Part shown: positions 22,615 through 31,754 of the stretch, piece by piece
Position numbering within the stretch: position 1 is the first letter of the stretch
Layout: every line of letters starts with the position of its first letter
Assembly: GCA_020632695.1 (NCBI GenBank)
Contig: JACKFB010000009.1
Coordinates: 1 to 64,000, forward strand
Direction of reading: 5' to 3'
Length of the DNA: 64,000 nucleotides
Source of the DNA: Deltaproteobacteria bacterium
GTDB taxonomy: Bacteria > Myxococcota_A > UBA9042 > PHBI01 > JACKFB01
Position numbers and translations under genes: made by a program
Notes under the pieces: generated by a model
Told to the model about the DNA's origin: nothing
Databases searched by the model: none
Seen by the model: the letters and a program-made list of their open reading frames with translations, nothing else

Positions 22615-23316
22615 TCAACGACCTTGTCGGTCCTGCTCGCGCCGGCCTTGCTGCTCGAGGATGCGCCAGATCCGCTCCTCCAGGTCGAAGCGGTCGATGG
22701 TGGCCGGGTCGATGCTCGCGGCGTCGTACTCACGCAGCACGGTGCTGGCGCCCAGCTCGTCGTAGAACGCGTCCCGCTCGCCGATGTCCTCGCGAGCAAG
22801 CTCCAACGACAGCCGCTCGGCGATGGCCTCCGCGAACTGCTCGCGATCGCTGCCGACGCCCAGCTCGCCCGACATGGCGAAGCCCGTGGCCGCGTCCCGC
22901 GTGTGGGCGACCTCGTGCGCCAGCAGCGCCGCGCCGCGCGGCGACGAGGGATCGTAGTGCTGGTCGGCGATGAAGATGTCGGCGTCGCCGATCGCGAAGG
23001 CGCGCGCCTGCATGGCGTGGGCCGCCTCGGTGGCCAGCTTGCCGGTGTGCACGCGCACGCCGCTCACGTCGCCGAGCAGCGGCTCCAGGTGCCGGGCGAT
23101 CCGGGGGTCCAGGGCCGACGGGAGGGTGTCGCTCAGCAGCTCGCGACCGAAGGAGGCGTAGCGCTCGAGGATGCGGTCCTGCAGGCCCGGGGCCTCGACC
23201 TGGCGGGCCAGCGCCTCCAGCTCGGCGGCGCGATCGGGATCCTCGGCCGCGGCCTCGATGGCCTCCAGGCCACGCGCCGCCAGCTCGTCAGGGGTGAGGT
23301 CGTCATCAGCGGCCAC
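22615..23316 (-). CDS. DUF4157 (eCIS-core) putative metallopeptidase-fold protein
   Basis: A 233-residue protein whose centre matches the DUF4157/eCIS-core domain: LPSALDPRIARHLEPLLG, then VRVHTG, AFAIGDADIFIA, and HEVAHT (HEVAH at residues 134-138), the zincin-type HExxH of this family. DUF4157 proteins are commonly linked to extracellular contractile injection systems as cargo or toxin carriers, but no eCIS structural gene is in the window. Residues 1-60 are acidic and helical, and the C-terminus (about 150-233) is helical and charged. GTG at 23316 was chosen because AGGAGT lies 7 bases upstream. A TTG at 23364 is a longer alternative. No signal peptide is present. Whether it is an active protease is unknown. 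Confidence 0.75.
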   Translation of the reverse strand: MAADDDLTPDELAARGLEAIEAAAEDPDRAAELEALARQVEAPGLQDRILERYASFGRELLSDTLPSALDPRIARHLEPLLGDVSGVRVHTGKLATEAAHAMQARAFAIGDADIFIADQHYDPSSPRGAALLAHEVAHTRDAATGFAMSGELGVGSDREQFAEAIAERLSLELAREDIGERDAFYDELGASTVLREYDAASIDPATIDRFDLEERIWRILEQQGRREQDRQGR

Positions 23317-23445
23317 GTGTCCACTCCTGTGCCCGGCGCTCACCTGGCGCGCCGATGTGCCCAAAGGACGACCCTGGTCGAGACAACGCGACGATCATAG
23401 CGCTCGCGCCGGCAGATGCAAGGAGCAGGCGAGCCCCGCAGGCGG

Positions 23446-24741
23446 TCACGGCCCCACCGCCGGGCCCGGCCGGAACGGCACGCCGTCCACGACCAGGGCG
23501 CCGTCCTCGACCACGGCCTTGTGCGTCGAGCGCCGTCCCTGGTCCACCTGCACGTCGGGGGCGTCGCCCTCGCGCGGGGTCTCGGTCACCTGCCGGTAGT
23601 CCAGCGAGAGGGCGCCGTTCTCCAGCTCGTAGCGGCCGGTGCGGTCGATGCGCCGCCCGCTGTCCTCGACGCGCTCCCAGGTGAAGAAGCCGGTCTTCTT
23701 GAGGTGGAGATGCTCGATGCCCTCCGGCACGCGGGCGCTGAGCCGCTGGTCGACGGCGTCCGCAGGGGTATTCAGCGTGGACATGGCCGGGAGCTCGCCA
23801 CCGCCGGCGGCCAGGACCAGCACCAGCGGCTTGTCCTCGCCGAGGAATCGGCTGTCCACCCGCTTCACTGCGGAGGGGAGGACCGGCAGCAGCGTGTCGG
23901 CCATGGCCGCCGCTGCCGGATCGTCCACCCGCACGTAGAGCGTGGTGGCCTGGACGGGCTTGGACCAGGGGCCGCCGTCGAAGGCGGGCACGGTGGCCTT
24001 GCGGAGCAGCGCCACGGTCGAGCCGATGGCTTGGGGGTCCTCGAGATCCGGCGCCGTCGATACCCGGACCGGGACCCAGCCGGTGAGGCGCCGGAAGTCC
24101 GGCGAGCTCTCCAGGCTGACCAGATCGGGGTCGGTGCGCGCCGCGTCGAGCCGCAGGTGGGCCTCGGGTCCGCCGAGGGCCGCGAGGATCTCGAGATGGT
24201 GCAGCGCGCCGCCCGTATCACCCTGCATCGCGAGCGCCGAAGCCATCGCGTAGTTGCTTGCCACGTGGCCGGGCCACGCGCGCAGCGCCTCGCGGTACTC
24301 GCGGATGGCGGCGGGGATGTCGAGGCGCCGCTGGAGCGCGACGCCCTTGGTGTGGTGCCGACGCGCCGTGGACTCGCCCTCGGGGGTGGGCGGCGCCTGG
24401 ATCGCGGCCAGCACCTCGGCCGAGAGCCGCGCTTCGGGCGTCGCCTCGGGGCTGGAAGCGTCAGCGGCCTCGACGGCCTCGGGCGCGGTCGCGTCGGCGG
24501 CGGGTGTCGGCGCCTCGGCCTCCGGCGCGGTGATGCGGATCGTACCGAGGCTGCCCGTGCCCGGCTCGGTGGCCGCGACCCCGGCGTCGGGCGATGGGGC
24601 CGCGGTCAGCCGGCCCGGACCGCGGCGCGGTGGCTCGTCCTCCGGCTTGCAGCCGGGCAGTGCGGAGGCGATCATCGTCATCACGCAGAGCGCCGCGCCG
24701 ATCCAGAGCCCGGAATGGCGACGGGTGTCGGACGTTGACAC
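23446..24741 (-). CDS. TPR-containing lipoprotein
   Basis: About 431 residues. A hydrophobic segment (LWIGAALCVMTMIASALPGC) ends in a lipobox with Cys31, so it is an exported lipoprotein. A Pro/Ala/Asp-rich linker runs to about residue 110. A TPR-like pair follows (KGVALQRRLDIPAAIREYREALRAWPGHV and the next helix pair), then a mixed alpha/beta domain of unknown family ending near a YRQV segment. GTG at 24741 is my start. A GTG at 24771 is also possible, and neither has a strong ribosome-binding site. It is divergent from the secreted TPR gene at 24845. The function is unknown; a role in envelope assembly is only a guess. Confidence 0.7.
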   Translation of the reverse strand: MSTSDTRRHSGLWIGAALCVMTMIASALPGCKPEDEPPRRGPGRLTAAPSPDAGVAATEPGTGSLGTIRITAPEAEAPTPAADATAPEAVEAADASSPEATPEARLSAEVLAAIQAPPTPEGESTARRHHTKGVALQRRLDIPAAIREYREALRAWPGHVASNYAMASALAMQGDTGGALHHLEILAALGGPEAHLRLDAARTDPDLVSLESSPDFRRLTGWVPVRVSTAPDLEDPQAIGSTVALLRKATVPAFDGGPWSKPVQATTLYVRVDDPAAAAMADTLLPVLPSAVKRVDSRFLGEDKPLVLVLAAGGGELPAMSTLNTPADAVDQRLSARVPEGIEHLHLKKTGFFTWERVEDSGRRIDRTGRYELENGALSLDYRQVTETPREGDAPDVQVDQGRRSTHKAVVEDGALVVDGVPFRPGPAVGP

Positions 24742-24844
24742 GGGGTCGGCGGGTCTTCTAGTGGTAGGCACGTCGTGTATCCGGGTCCGTGACACCGTGT
24801 GGAGTCGCGCTCGCGCGGCGAGCACGCGGGGAGAAGGGGAACCA

Positions 24845-25765
24845 GTGACCGCCGCCAGCCGCACCGCCCGGGTCGGGATCGTGAGCTGCATCGTCTTGGC
24901 AGCCTGTTGGGTATGCCCCGCAGCGTTCGCGGAGGCCAGCTCGGCAGAAGAGTACTTCAAGCTGGGCAACGAGTACTTCAACGGCCGGGACCTCGACAAG
25001 GCCGTGACCGCCTACGAGAAGTCCGTCGAGCTGGACCCGGCCTACAAGGAGGCCTGGTACAACCTGGGCATCGTCTACGGCAAGCAGCGCAAGTACAAGC
25101 GCGAGATCGCCGCCTATCGCAAGGCCATCGAGGCCGATCCGCGCTACGCCAAGGCCCTCTACAACCTCGCCATCGCGTACGAGGACGCCGGGCAGGACGA
25201 GGACGCGCGCGACGCCTATCAGCGCGTGGTCGAGATCACGCCTGACGCCGTCGACGCGATGCTGAACCTGGGCATCGTACAGGCGCGGCTGGGGGACATC
25301 GACGCCGCAGTCGCCGCCTACAAGCGCTGCATCGCCGCGGACGGGGAGCAGGCCGACGCGTGGTTCAACCTGGGCATCGCGTACGCCCGCCAGGCGGACC
25401 GCACCACCGACACGGCCGAGAAGCAGCGCCTGTGGACCGAGGAGCAGGCGGCCTACCAGAAGGCGATAGAGAAGGACGCCGGCTACTACAAGGCCTGGTA
25501 CAACCTGGCCATCGCGCACCACAAGGCCGGCGACATCGAGGGCGAGATCCAGGCCTACGTGAAGGCGCTGGAGGCGCGGGCCGAGTATCCGCAAGCGCTC
25601 TACAACCTCGCCTATGCGTACGAGGAGCACGGCGCCGCCGACAAGGCGACCGAGACCTGGCGCCGCTACCTGGAGATCGCCCAGAACCTGCCCACCGAGC
25701 AGCAGTACGTGGCCACCGCGCGCGAGGAGCTCGCGCGCCTGACGCAGGCGGCGCCCGCACCCTGA
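24845..25765 (+). CDS. secreted TPR protein
   Basis: A 306-residue protein with an N-terminal signal peptide (TAASRTARVGIVSCIVLAACWVCPAAFA, cleavage near residue 30). About seven consecutive canonical 34-residue TPRs follow, with motifs such as AWYNLGIVYGKQRKYKREIA and ALYNLAIAYEDAGQDEDARD. One interruption in the fifth repeat inserts about 12 residues (RQADRTTDTAEK). The repeats fill the protein, so it is a protein-protein adaptor in the periplasm. GTG at 24845 follows AAGGGGAACCA and gives a proper signal peptide. Frames extending upstream overlap the divergent lipoprotein gene and are rejected. It is followed after 213 bp by infC on the same strand. Confidence 0.85.
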   Translation: MTAASRTARVGIVSCIVLAACWVCPAAFAEASSAEEYFKLGNEYFNGRDLDKAVTAYEKSVELDPAYKEAWYNLGIVYGKQRKYKREIAAYRKAIEADPRYAKALYNLAIAYEDAGQDEDARDAYQRVVEITPDAVDAMLNLGIVQARLGDIDAAVAAYKRCIAADGEQADAWFNLGIAYARQADRTTDTAEKQRLWTEEQAAYQKAIEKDAGYYKAWYNLAIAHHKAGDIEGEIQAYVKALEARAEYPQALYNLAYAYEEHGAADKATETWRRYLEIAQNLPTEQQYVATAREELARLTQAAPAP

Positions 25766-25978
25766 CCGGCGCTGGAACCGGGCCGGACGCGCGCGCGTGG
25801 GCTCGCGCGTGGGCCTGGATGGCGCGCGGGGCTTGCTCGCGGGACGCGGCGTCGCATACAGTCTCGCCGGCGAGGGCGTCCGAGGGGGCGTCGCTCGCCC
25901 ATCGCTCGTCCCCGAAGGGCCGCCCAGGCGGCGCCTCGTCTCGAGCTCGTCGGGTCCGAAGGGGCCAGGAGGTGTTCT

Positions 25979-26500
<522 letters not shown>

Positions 26501-26581
26501 CGCAGGTCCTTGCTACGCGCCATCGCGCGCGTGTCGTCGTTCATCGCGGCGCGGCTCGGCGCAAGCCGGGCCGACGTCCCG

Positions 26582-26611
26582 ATGACACGGCGGCGCGCGT
26601 TGCGGTATACT
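26582..26611 (+). promoter_or_regulatory. sigma-70-type promoter for the coiled-coil gene
   Basis: ATGACA (26582-26587, 5 of 6 matches to TTGACA), an 18-bp spacer, and TATACT (26606-26611, 5 of 6). It lies in the 253-bp gap between infC and the next gene, and predicts a leader of roughly 135 bases before the GTG at 26754. Confidence 0.55.
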
Positions 26612-26753
26612 GCTCAGGTCATGCGAGGAGTATCACCAGCGCGAAGAGGTCACGCCCGAGGCGACCGGCCTCGACGTCTGTCATGGCCGCAGGGCGGCGC
26701 GACCAGGCCAGGGTCCGCCGGGATGGCCACGCGACAAGGTCCGGGATGCTGAC

Positions 26754-28382
26754 GTGGGGACGCCTACCAGTGACGCCATCGCGGTGGCCACGTCGCTCGA
26801 TGACGACGTAGCGGTCATGGTGGATGGCCCTGATGACGACGAGTTCGAGTACGTCGGGGGAGACACCGACCCCTCCGCGCGCCTGAACCTGGACGACCCC
26901 GACGAGAGCGTCGGCGCCGACACCTACCCGGGCGCGTCGCGCCGCGGGCTGGCCGACGCAGCGGTGGAGGCCCACGACCAGACCCTGCTGAAGCGGCAGC
27001 TCTCGGCGGCGCGCACCGAGATCCAGGTGCTGCTCAACCAGCTCGCCGACTTCGGCAAGGTGCGCAGCATGGCGCTGGCGCACGCGCACGAGGTCGAGGC
27101 CCTGAAGGCCCGCACCGTCAACCTGGAGTCCGAGAGCGATCAGCTCCGCGACGATCTGGCGGACGCGCGTCGGCGGCTCGCGGAGACCGAGACGCGCGCG
27201 CGCCAGGCGCGGGAGGCGGAGAGCCAGGAGACCCGGGTCGACCCGGCGGCGCTCGAGGCAGCCCGGGAAGAGCTGGCGGCTGTGCGGGCGGAGCGGGACG
27301 GCCTCGCCGCGGAGCTGCAGAGGCTGGCCGAGGGGCGCGAGGCGCTCGAGGAGCGCGGCGCCAGGGGCGAGCAGGCGGCGGCGGAGCTGGCGCGGCAGGC
27401 GGAGACGATTCGCGGGCTGGAGGCGGCGGTCACCGACGCGAAGGCCGACCTGGAGGCGTCCAGGCGCCGCAGGGCCGAGCTGGAGCAGCGCCTCGATGCG
27501 CTGGAGCTGGAGCTGGGCGAGGCGCGGGAGGGAGCCGAGGCGGGCGCCAGGGCGGAGACGCTCGAGGCGCGCGCGGCGGAGCTCGAGGGGGCGCTGAGCC
27601 AGGCGGCCGAGCGCGCGCAGGGCGCCGAAGCCGCCCGGGACGAGGCGGCGGAGCGCGCGGAGCGGACGCGCGTCGCCTTGGAGCGCTTGCGGCTGGCCTA
27701 CGTGCGAGCGCAGGAGGGAGAGCAGCGCGCCCAGGAGCTGGAGGCCGAGATCGAGGGCTTGCGCGCCGCCAACGAGGTGGCGCAGCAGCGGGTGGCCACC
27801 CTCGAGCGCTCCCTCGCCGCGGAGCAGGCGCGCGCCGCCGAGGCGCTGGAGGATGGCGGCTCGGACAGGGGGGCGGTGGCCGAGCTCGAGGAGCGGCTGG
27901 CGCGGCTCGAAGACGAGCTGGTGCGGGAGCGCAAGGTCAGCCAGGAGATGGAGCGGCGCGCCGAGGCGGCCGCAGAGGAGGCGCGCAAGCAGTCGGCCAG
28001 CGTCGAGGCGGGCGGCGGCGCGCGCGCCAAGGAGCTCGAAGCCGAGGTGCAGCGACTGCGCGCCATGGTCCACTCCAGCTCCACGCAGATCCAACGCTAT
28101 CTGCTCGAGCTGGAGGGCGCCCAGGGGGCGATCGCCCGCAACCGGCAGGAGACGCTGCGCTATGCCCAGCGCGTGACCGGCCTGCACGAGGGCATCAACC
28201 ACCTGCAGCGCTACCTCGAGGACGCGGGCGCGGCGGGGGAGCAGGCCGTGGTCCTGCTGCACGAGGTCAAGCGCTGCGCAGGCGAGCTGAGGGCGCTGGC
28301 CGAGAGCAGCGATCGCTTCGGCAAGTCGATGGAGCGGGCCATGGAGCGGCTCGGTCAGATCCTCAAGGATCCGGCGCGCTGA
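26754..28382 (+). CDS. long coiled-coil protein, unknown function
   Basis: A 542-residue soluble protein. Residues 1-65 are acidic and disordered (DDDVAVMVDGPDDDEFEY). Residues about 75-440 are a nearly continuous Glu/Arg/Ala heptad coiled coil with few breaks. The last 90 residues (SSSTQIQRYLLELEGAQGAI to GKSMERAMERLGQIL) are more amphipathic and could be a four-helix or dimer-closing domain. There is no signal peptide or membrane segment. GTG at 26754 is the first start in frame and has only a weak ribosome-binding site (GGGATG). Such proteins in myxobacteria can be cytoskeletal or polarity scaffolds, but nothing here identifies one. Own promoter likely; the neighbour downstream is convergent. 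Confidence 0.75.
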   Translation: MGTPTSDAIAVATSLDDDVAVMVDGPDDDEFEYVGGDTDPSARLNLDDPDESVGADTYPGASRRGLADAAVEAHDQTLLKRQLSAARTEIQVLLNQLADFGKVRSMALAHAHEVEALKARTVNLESESDQLRDDLADARRRLAETETRARQAREAESQETRVDPAALEAAREELAAVRAERDGLAAELQRLAEGREALEERGARGEQAAAELARQAETIRGLEAAVTDAKADLEASRRRRAELEQRLDALELELGEAREGAEAGARAETLEARAAELEGALSQAAERAQGAEAARDEAAERAERTRVALERLRLAYVRAQEGEQRAQELEAEIEGLRAANEVAQQRVATLERSLAAEQARAAEALEDGGSDRGAVAELEERLARLEDELVRERKVSQEMERRAEAAAEEARKQSASVEAGGGARAKELEAEVQRLRAMVHSSSTQIQRYLLELEGAQGAIARNRQETLRYAQRVTGLHEGINHLQRYLEDAGAAGEQAVVLLHEVKRCAGELRALAESSDRFGKSMERAMERLGQILKDPAR

Positions 28383-28711
28383 CAGCGGTCGGTGCGTGGC
28401 AGTCGCTCAGAGGCGCAACCAGGATGTGGGCTGACTCGGAGCGGCCGCCCCGGCGAGACGGATGCGCCGGCCGGACGCCGAGACGCAGCGAGGGTACGGC
28501 GCAGGCGGCGGCGGCTGGCGCGGCCGGCGTGGGGCGGCAGCCATCCTGTGTCGGCGGGTGTTCCCGCATCCACCCCTCGCGTGGCGGGCACGTAGCGTCT
28601 CGGGACCTCGCGCGCCTCGCCTGCTTGCGTGCGGCGAGCGCCCTTTGCGCGCAAGAGCCGTGAGAAGACCTCGCTGGCGGCTCGCTCGGGCCGGAGCGGG
28701 AGGACGCGCTC
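28383..28711. other. non-coding gap between convergent genes
   Basis: About 330 bases between the coiled-coil gene and the pcnB-like gene. Frames that cross it have no ribosome-binding site or family match. I saw no strong hairpin, repeat or promoter. Confidence 0.5.
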
Positions 28712-30016
28712 TCAGCCGTCGGCTGCGGGCTTCCGTCCGCGCGAGCGACGCCGGGATCGACGGCGTCGCCCACCGCCGCCCCCATCGTCCTCCCGTTCGC
28801 GCGTGGGAGCAGCGGAGCCGGCGTCGGTCTCCTCGACGCGAGGCTCGAAGGGGCCGGGCGTGATGCCGAGCGCCCGCGAGTCGGCCGCGAAGGACTCGTA
28901 GCCCGGGGGCGGCGCGTCGATGAAGCCGCACAAGAACTCCATGCGCAGCACCGTCAGGGCCGTCGGCAGCGAGGGCGAGCGTCCGATCTGCGGCTGGCGA
29001 CGCCGGCGCGGCGGGCCGACGATGCGTCGGAGCAGGTTCGCCGTCCCGCGCAGGTGCTGGCGGTGACGTATCGGGATGGCCATCCGGGAGGCGGCGTCCT
29101 GGACGCGCTCGGTCGCGTGGAGGCCCCAGTCCCCCTCCGCCTGGGCGTGCACGCTGGCCCGCAAGAGCGGCCAGGCGACGAGCACGAAGGTGCTCTCCCG
29201 GGGCAGGGTCCCATGGGCGAGCACCAGCCGGTCCATGACGCGGAGCCAGGCGCACCAGCGCTCGAACGCGTCGTCGTCCTCGACCGCGTCGGCCACCTCG
29301 GGCAGCGCCGCCTCGAGCACGCCGAGGCGACGGGCCACGCGCACGGTCGCTTCGGCGTATCCGCTCTCCAGAAGGCGGAAGAGCTCCTCGGTGACGCGCG
29401 CCACCGGGCAGTCGTGGACCAGGCCGGCCAGGTCGCCCGAGACCGCGGCCAGCCCCGGATCCAGGTCCAGGGCGAGGCGGCCGGCGAACTTCACCGCCCG
29501 CAGGATGCGCACCGGATCCTCGCGGAAGCGCTGTTCGGCGTCCCCGATGGTGCGGATCCGACGCGCCCGGATGTCGTCGAGGCCGCCCACGTGGTCGTGC
29601 AGCCGCCGGGCGAAGGGGTCGTAGAAGAGCCCGTTCATCGTGAAGTCGCGGCTGACCGCGTCCTCCTCCGGGGAACCGAAGGTGTTGGCCCGGACGACGA
29701 AGCCCGAGTCGTCCTGGACGTCCTGGTCCTCCGGCCGGCCGCGGAAGGTCGCGACCTCGAAGATCTTCGCCCCCGCCCGCACGTGCGCCAGCTTGAAGCG
29801 CCGGCCGATCAGGCGACAGCGGCGGCCGAAGAGCGAGCGCAGCTCGTCGGGCGTGGCGGAGGTCGCGATGTCGTAGTCCTTCGGCTCGCGCCCGAGCAGG
29901 GCGTCGCGAACGCAGCCGCCCACCAGGTAGGCGATGTAGCCGGCGTCCTGCAAGCGGCCCACGACCGAGACGGCGTCACCGTCCAGGAGCTGCGCGGGGA
30001 TGGTCGTCGATTCCAC
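28712..30016 (-). CDS. poly(A) polymerase / tRNA nucleotidyltransferase family (PcnB-like)
   Basis: A 434-residue template-independent nucleotidyltransferase of class II. The catalytic head has GGCVRD (residues 33-38) and the two metal-binding Asp in KDYDIATSATPDE (47 and 49). The usual RRDFTMNGLFYDP and IGDAEQRFREDPVRILRAVKFAGRL blocks follow. The ITSATPDE-like DIATSA form and an Arg/Gly-rich basic tail (RRRRSRRRSRGRK) point to a PcnB-type poly(A) polymerase, which tags RNA for decay, rather than a CCA enzyme. However, the tRNA in this window lacks an encoded CCA, so some enzyme here must add it. GTG at 30016 (GGGAG 5 bases upstream) is preferred. A longer frame from 30166 overlaps the upstream HxsB-like gene. 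The gap to that gene is 79 bp, so they may be cotranscribed. Confidence 0.85.
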   Translation of the reverse strand: MESTTIPAQLLDGDAVSVVGRLQDAGYIAYLVGGCVRDALLGREPKDYDIATSATPDELRSLFGRRCRLIGRRFKLAHVRAGAKIFEVATFRGRPEDQDVQDDSGFVVRANTFGSPEEDAVSRDFTMNGLFYDPFARRLHDHVGGLDDIRARRIRTIGDAEQRFREDPVRILRAVKFAGRLALDLDPGLAAVSGDLAGLVHDCPVARVTEELFRLLESGYAEATVRVARRLGVLEAALPEVADAVEDDDAFERWCAWLRVMDRLVLAHGTLPRESTFVLVAWPLLRASVHAQAEGDWGLHATERVQDAASRMAIPIRHRQHLRGTANLLRRIVGPPRRRRQPQIGRSPSLPTALTVLRMEFLCGFIDAPPPGYESFAADSRALGITPGPFEPRVEETDAGSAAPTREREDDGGGGGRRRRSRRRSRGRKPAADG

Positions 30017-30095
30017 AGGGGCTCCCGGCTCTTTCGTCGAGCCGTGGTCGCCGCCGGAGGCGAGGGGGCGCTCGCCGCGAGACGGCGCCGTCCGT

Positions 30096-31508
30096 TCACG
30101 CGCCGGCGGGGTCGGTGCCGGCCCAGCGTCCGAAGATGGCCTGGACCTCCGGGTCCACGCCTTCATTGCTCAACTGCAGGAAGAGGAGATCGAGGATGCC
30201 GTGGAGCTCGCGCGCCTGCTCCGAGTCCTGCATCCGCCCGTGGATGGAGCCCTGCTCGCCATAGCAGCGCGCCGGCGACACACCCGCGAAGGGCTTGTAG
30301 GCGCTCTGGATCCAGCCCGGCTGGCCCTCGAGCGTCGTGGCCATGACCAGCGCCCGCACGGTGGGGCTGGTGACCATGTCGTGGTAGCCGTTCTTCCGCA
30401 GCTCGCCGATCTGGAAGATGTCCTCGCCGCGCTCAGCGAGCTTGCGCCCGCCCTCCGACGCGAACACGCGACCATCGACGTGGTAGGCGAACTGGCCGAT
30501 GCCGTCGGAGGCAGGGGAGCGCAGCCGGCACTCGTCCTCGGTCTTCCCGTCGAGGATGCGCGCGAGCAGCGCCGCGGCGGTGCGCTCGCGGATGGGGTGA
30601 CCCTCGCGCTCGTGGTGCAGCATGCGGGCGAAGGCGCGCTCGTAGGCACGCAGCCAGGCGTCGGCGCGGTACTCGCGTTCCGGGGCGTCGGGGTCCACGA
30701 ACCCGAAGCCCGGCTGGGGCGCGAAGTCCACCGTGCGGCAGCCCAGCGCCACCGCCAGGTCCACCACGGCCTCGCTCGAGTCGAGCTGGTCGGCGCGCAG
30801 CTCGGCCACCAGCTCGACGTGGTGGTCCGCCGGGTCGTAGCCCACCTCGGCCCATGCCGCGTGCAGGGCGCGGATCGCGGCTCGCGCTGGCGACGTGTCC
30901 TCGTGCAGGAGCGAGTCGGTGAGCCGGGCGCGCACGCGCACGTCGTGCTTCACCATCCACGCGATCTCGGCCTCATCGGCGGCCTGGAGATCGGTCTCGA
31001 CGACCGTGCGCAGCTCCTTGCGCGCCAGCCGGTTCTTCTCGCCCGCGTACTCGATGGCGCGGTGGGCGCCAGGGCGATTCAGGAGCGGCTCGCCGCCCGC
31101 GACCACCAGCGTCAGCCGCGGGCTCGTCGTCATGAACGCGCAGTCGACCGCGCGCTCGACGGTCTCCGCGCCCATGTCCTCGCCCTCGTCCGCCTGCTGG
31201 TTCGTCCGCGTCGTGACCGCGACGATGTGGCGCTCCGGGCCATGCTGCAGGAAGCCGTGCCGCCGCCGGTAGAGCGCCACCGCCTCCTCGAGGGCGATCT
31301 CCCCGTGGATGAACCGCTTGTCGCGCAGCTCCGTGTAGAGGGCGTCGTCCTTGTCCAGGGTCCCTTCGACGAAGGCGCGGAACTGGGTGGCGCTCAGGAA
31401 GCACCAGTCACCGAAGTCGTTGGTGATGAGGTAGCGTCCGCCCAGGGGCCGGTATCGGAAAGGGCCGGCCAGGGACTCGTCGACGTCAGTGACCCCTGCC
31501 GCCCGCAT
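30096..31508 (-). CDS. HxsB-like radical-SAM-fold protein lacking the FeS cysteines
   Basis: A 470-residue protein that follows the His-Xaa-Ser system maturase HxsB along its length. The N-terminal part has RYLITNDFGDWCFLS and a DKRFI segment. A GPERHIVAVTTRTN strand and GGEP (138-141) mark the SAM-binding barrel. The C-terminal part has GQFAYHVDGRVFASEGGRKL. Where HxsB has the radical SAM CxxxCxxC, this protein has Thr102, Ala106 and Gly109. The auxiliary-cluster cysteines of the SPASM-like end are also gone (TTLEGQPGWIQSAYKPFAG). Only five scattered Cys remain (36, 123, 257, 327, 415). It cannot bind the catalytic [4Fe-4S] in the usual way. Its ATG directly follows the TAG of the upstream HxsD-like gene. 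The HxsB comparison is from memory of the family. Confidence 0.75.
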   Translation of the reverse strand: MRAAGVTDVDESLAGPFRYRPLGGRYLITNDFGDWCFLSATQFRAFVEGTLDKDDALYTELRDKRFIHGEIALEEAVALYRRRHGFLQHGPERHIVAVTTRTNQQADEGEDMGAETVERAVDCAFMTTSPRLTLVVAGGEPLLNRPGAHRAIEYAGEKNRLARKELRTVVETDLQAADEAEIAWMVKHDVRVRARLTDSLLHEDTSPARAAIRALHAAWAEVGYDPADHHVELVAELRADQLDSSEAVVDLAVALGCRTVDFAPQPGFGFVDPDAPEREYRADAWLRAYERAFARMLHHEREGHPIRERTAAALLARILDGKTEDECRLRSPASDGIGQFAYHVDGRVFASEGGRKLAERGEDIFQIGELRKNGYHDMVTSPTVRALVMATTLEGQPGWIQSAYKPFAGVSPARCYGEQGSIHGRMQDSEQARELHGILDLLFLQLSNEGVDPEVQAIFGRWAGTDPAGA

Positions 31509-31754
31509 CTACTCGCTCCCCTGCGCGCCTTGCCGCACCCGCTGGATCGTCTCGGCGAGCACGTAGTTGGCGAACTCCGAGGCCAAGGTCTCGGCCCCGA
31601 ACTCCTCGTCTGCGCCCTCGAAGGCCACGGTCCACGCCTCGTCCCCGCGCTCCAGCGAGAGGGTCGCGAAGTCGGCGTAGGCCTCCATGGCCTCCTGGAT
31701 GGCCGCGAGCTTGTAGAGCTTCTTGTGGAAGACCCGTGTCGCCGCTGCGGACAT
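31509..31754 (-). CDS. small HxsD-like protein (81 aa)
   Basis: An 81-residue protein with KLYKLAAIQEAMEAYADFATLSLERGDEAWTVAF and ASEFANYVLAETIQRVR. This is the HxsD layout: a Y-x-x-x-A-I-x-x-A-x-x-x-Y helix, two strands, then an F-N/A-x-x-L helix. It is the shorter of two adjacent HxsD-like proteins. It sits between the longer one and the HxsB-like gene with no intergenic bases: TAG-ATG on both sides, which implies translational coupling. HxsD is a small partner protein of the maturases in His-Xaa-Ser systems; its exact role is not established to my knowledge. No signal peptide. Confidence 0.65.
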   Translation of the reverse strand: MSAAATRVFHKKLYKLAAIQEAMEAYADFATLSLERGDEAWTVAFEGADEEFGAETLASEFANYVLAETIQRVRQGAQGSE

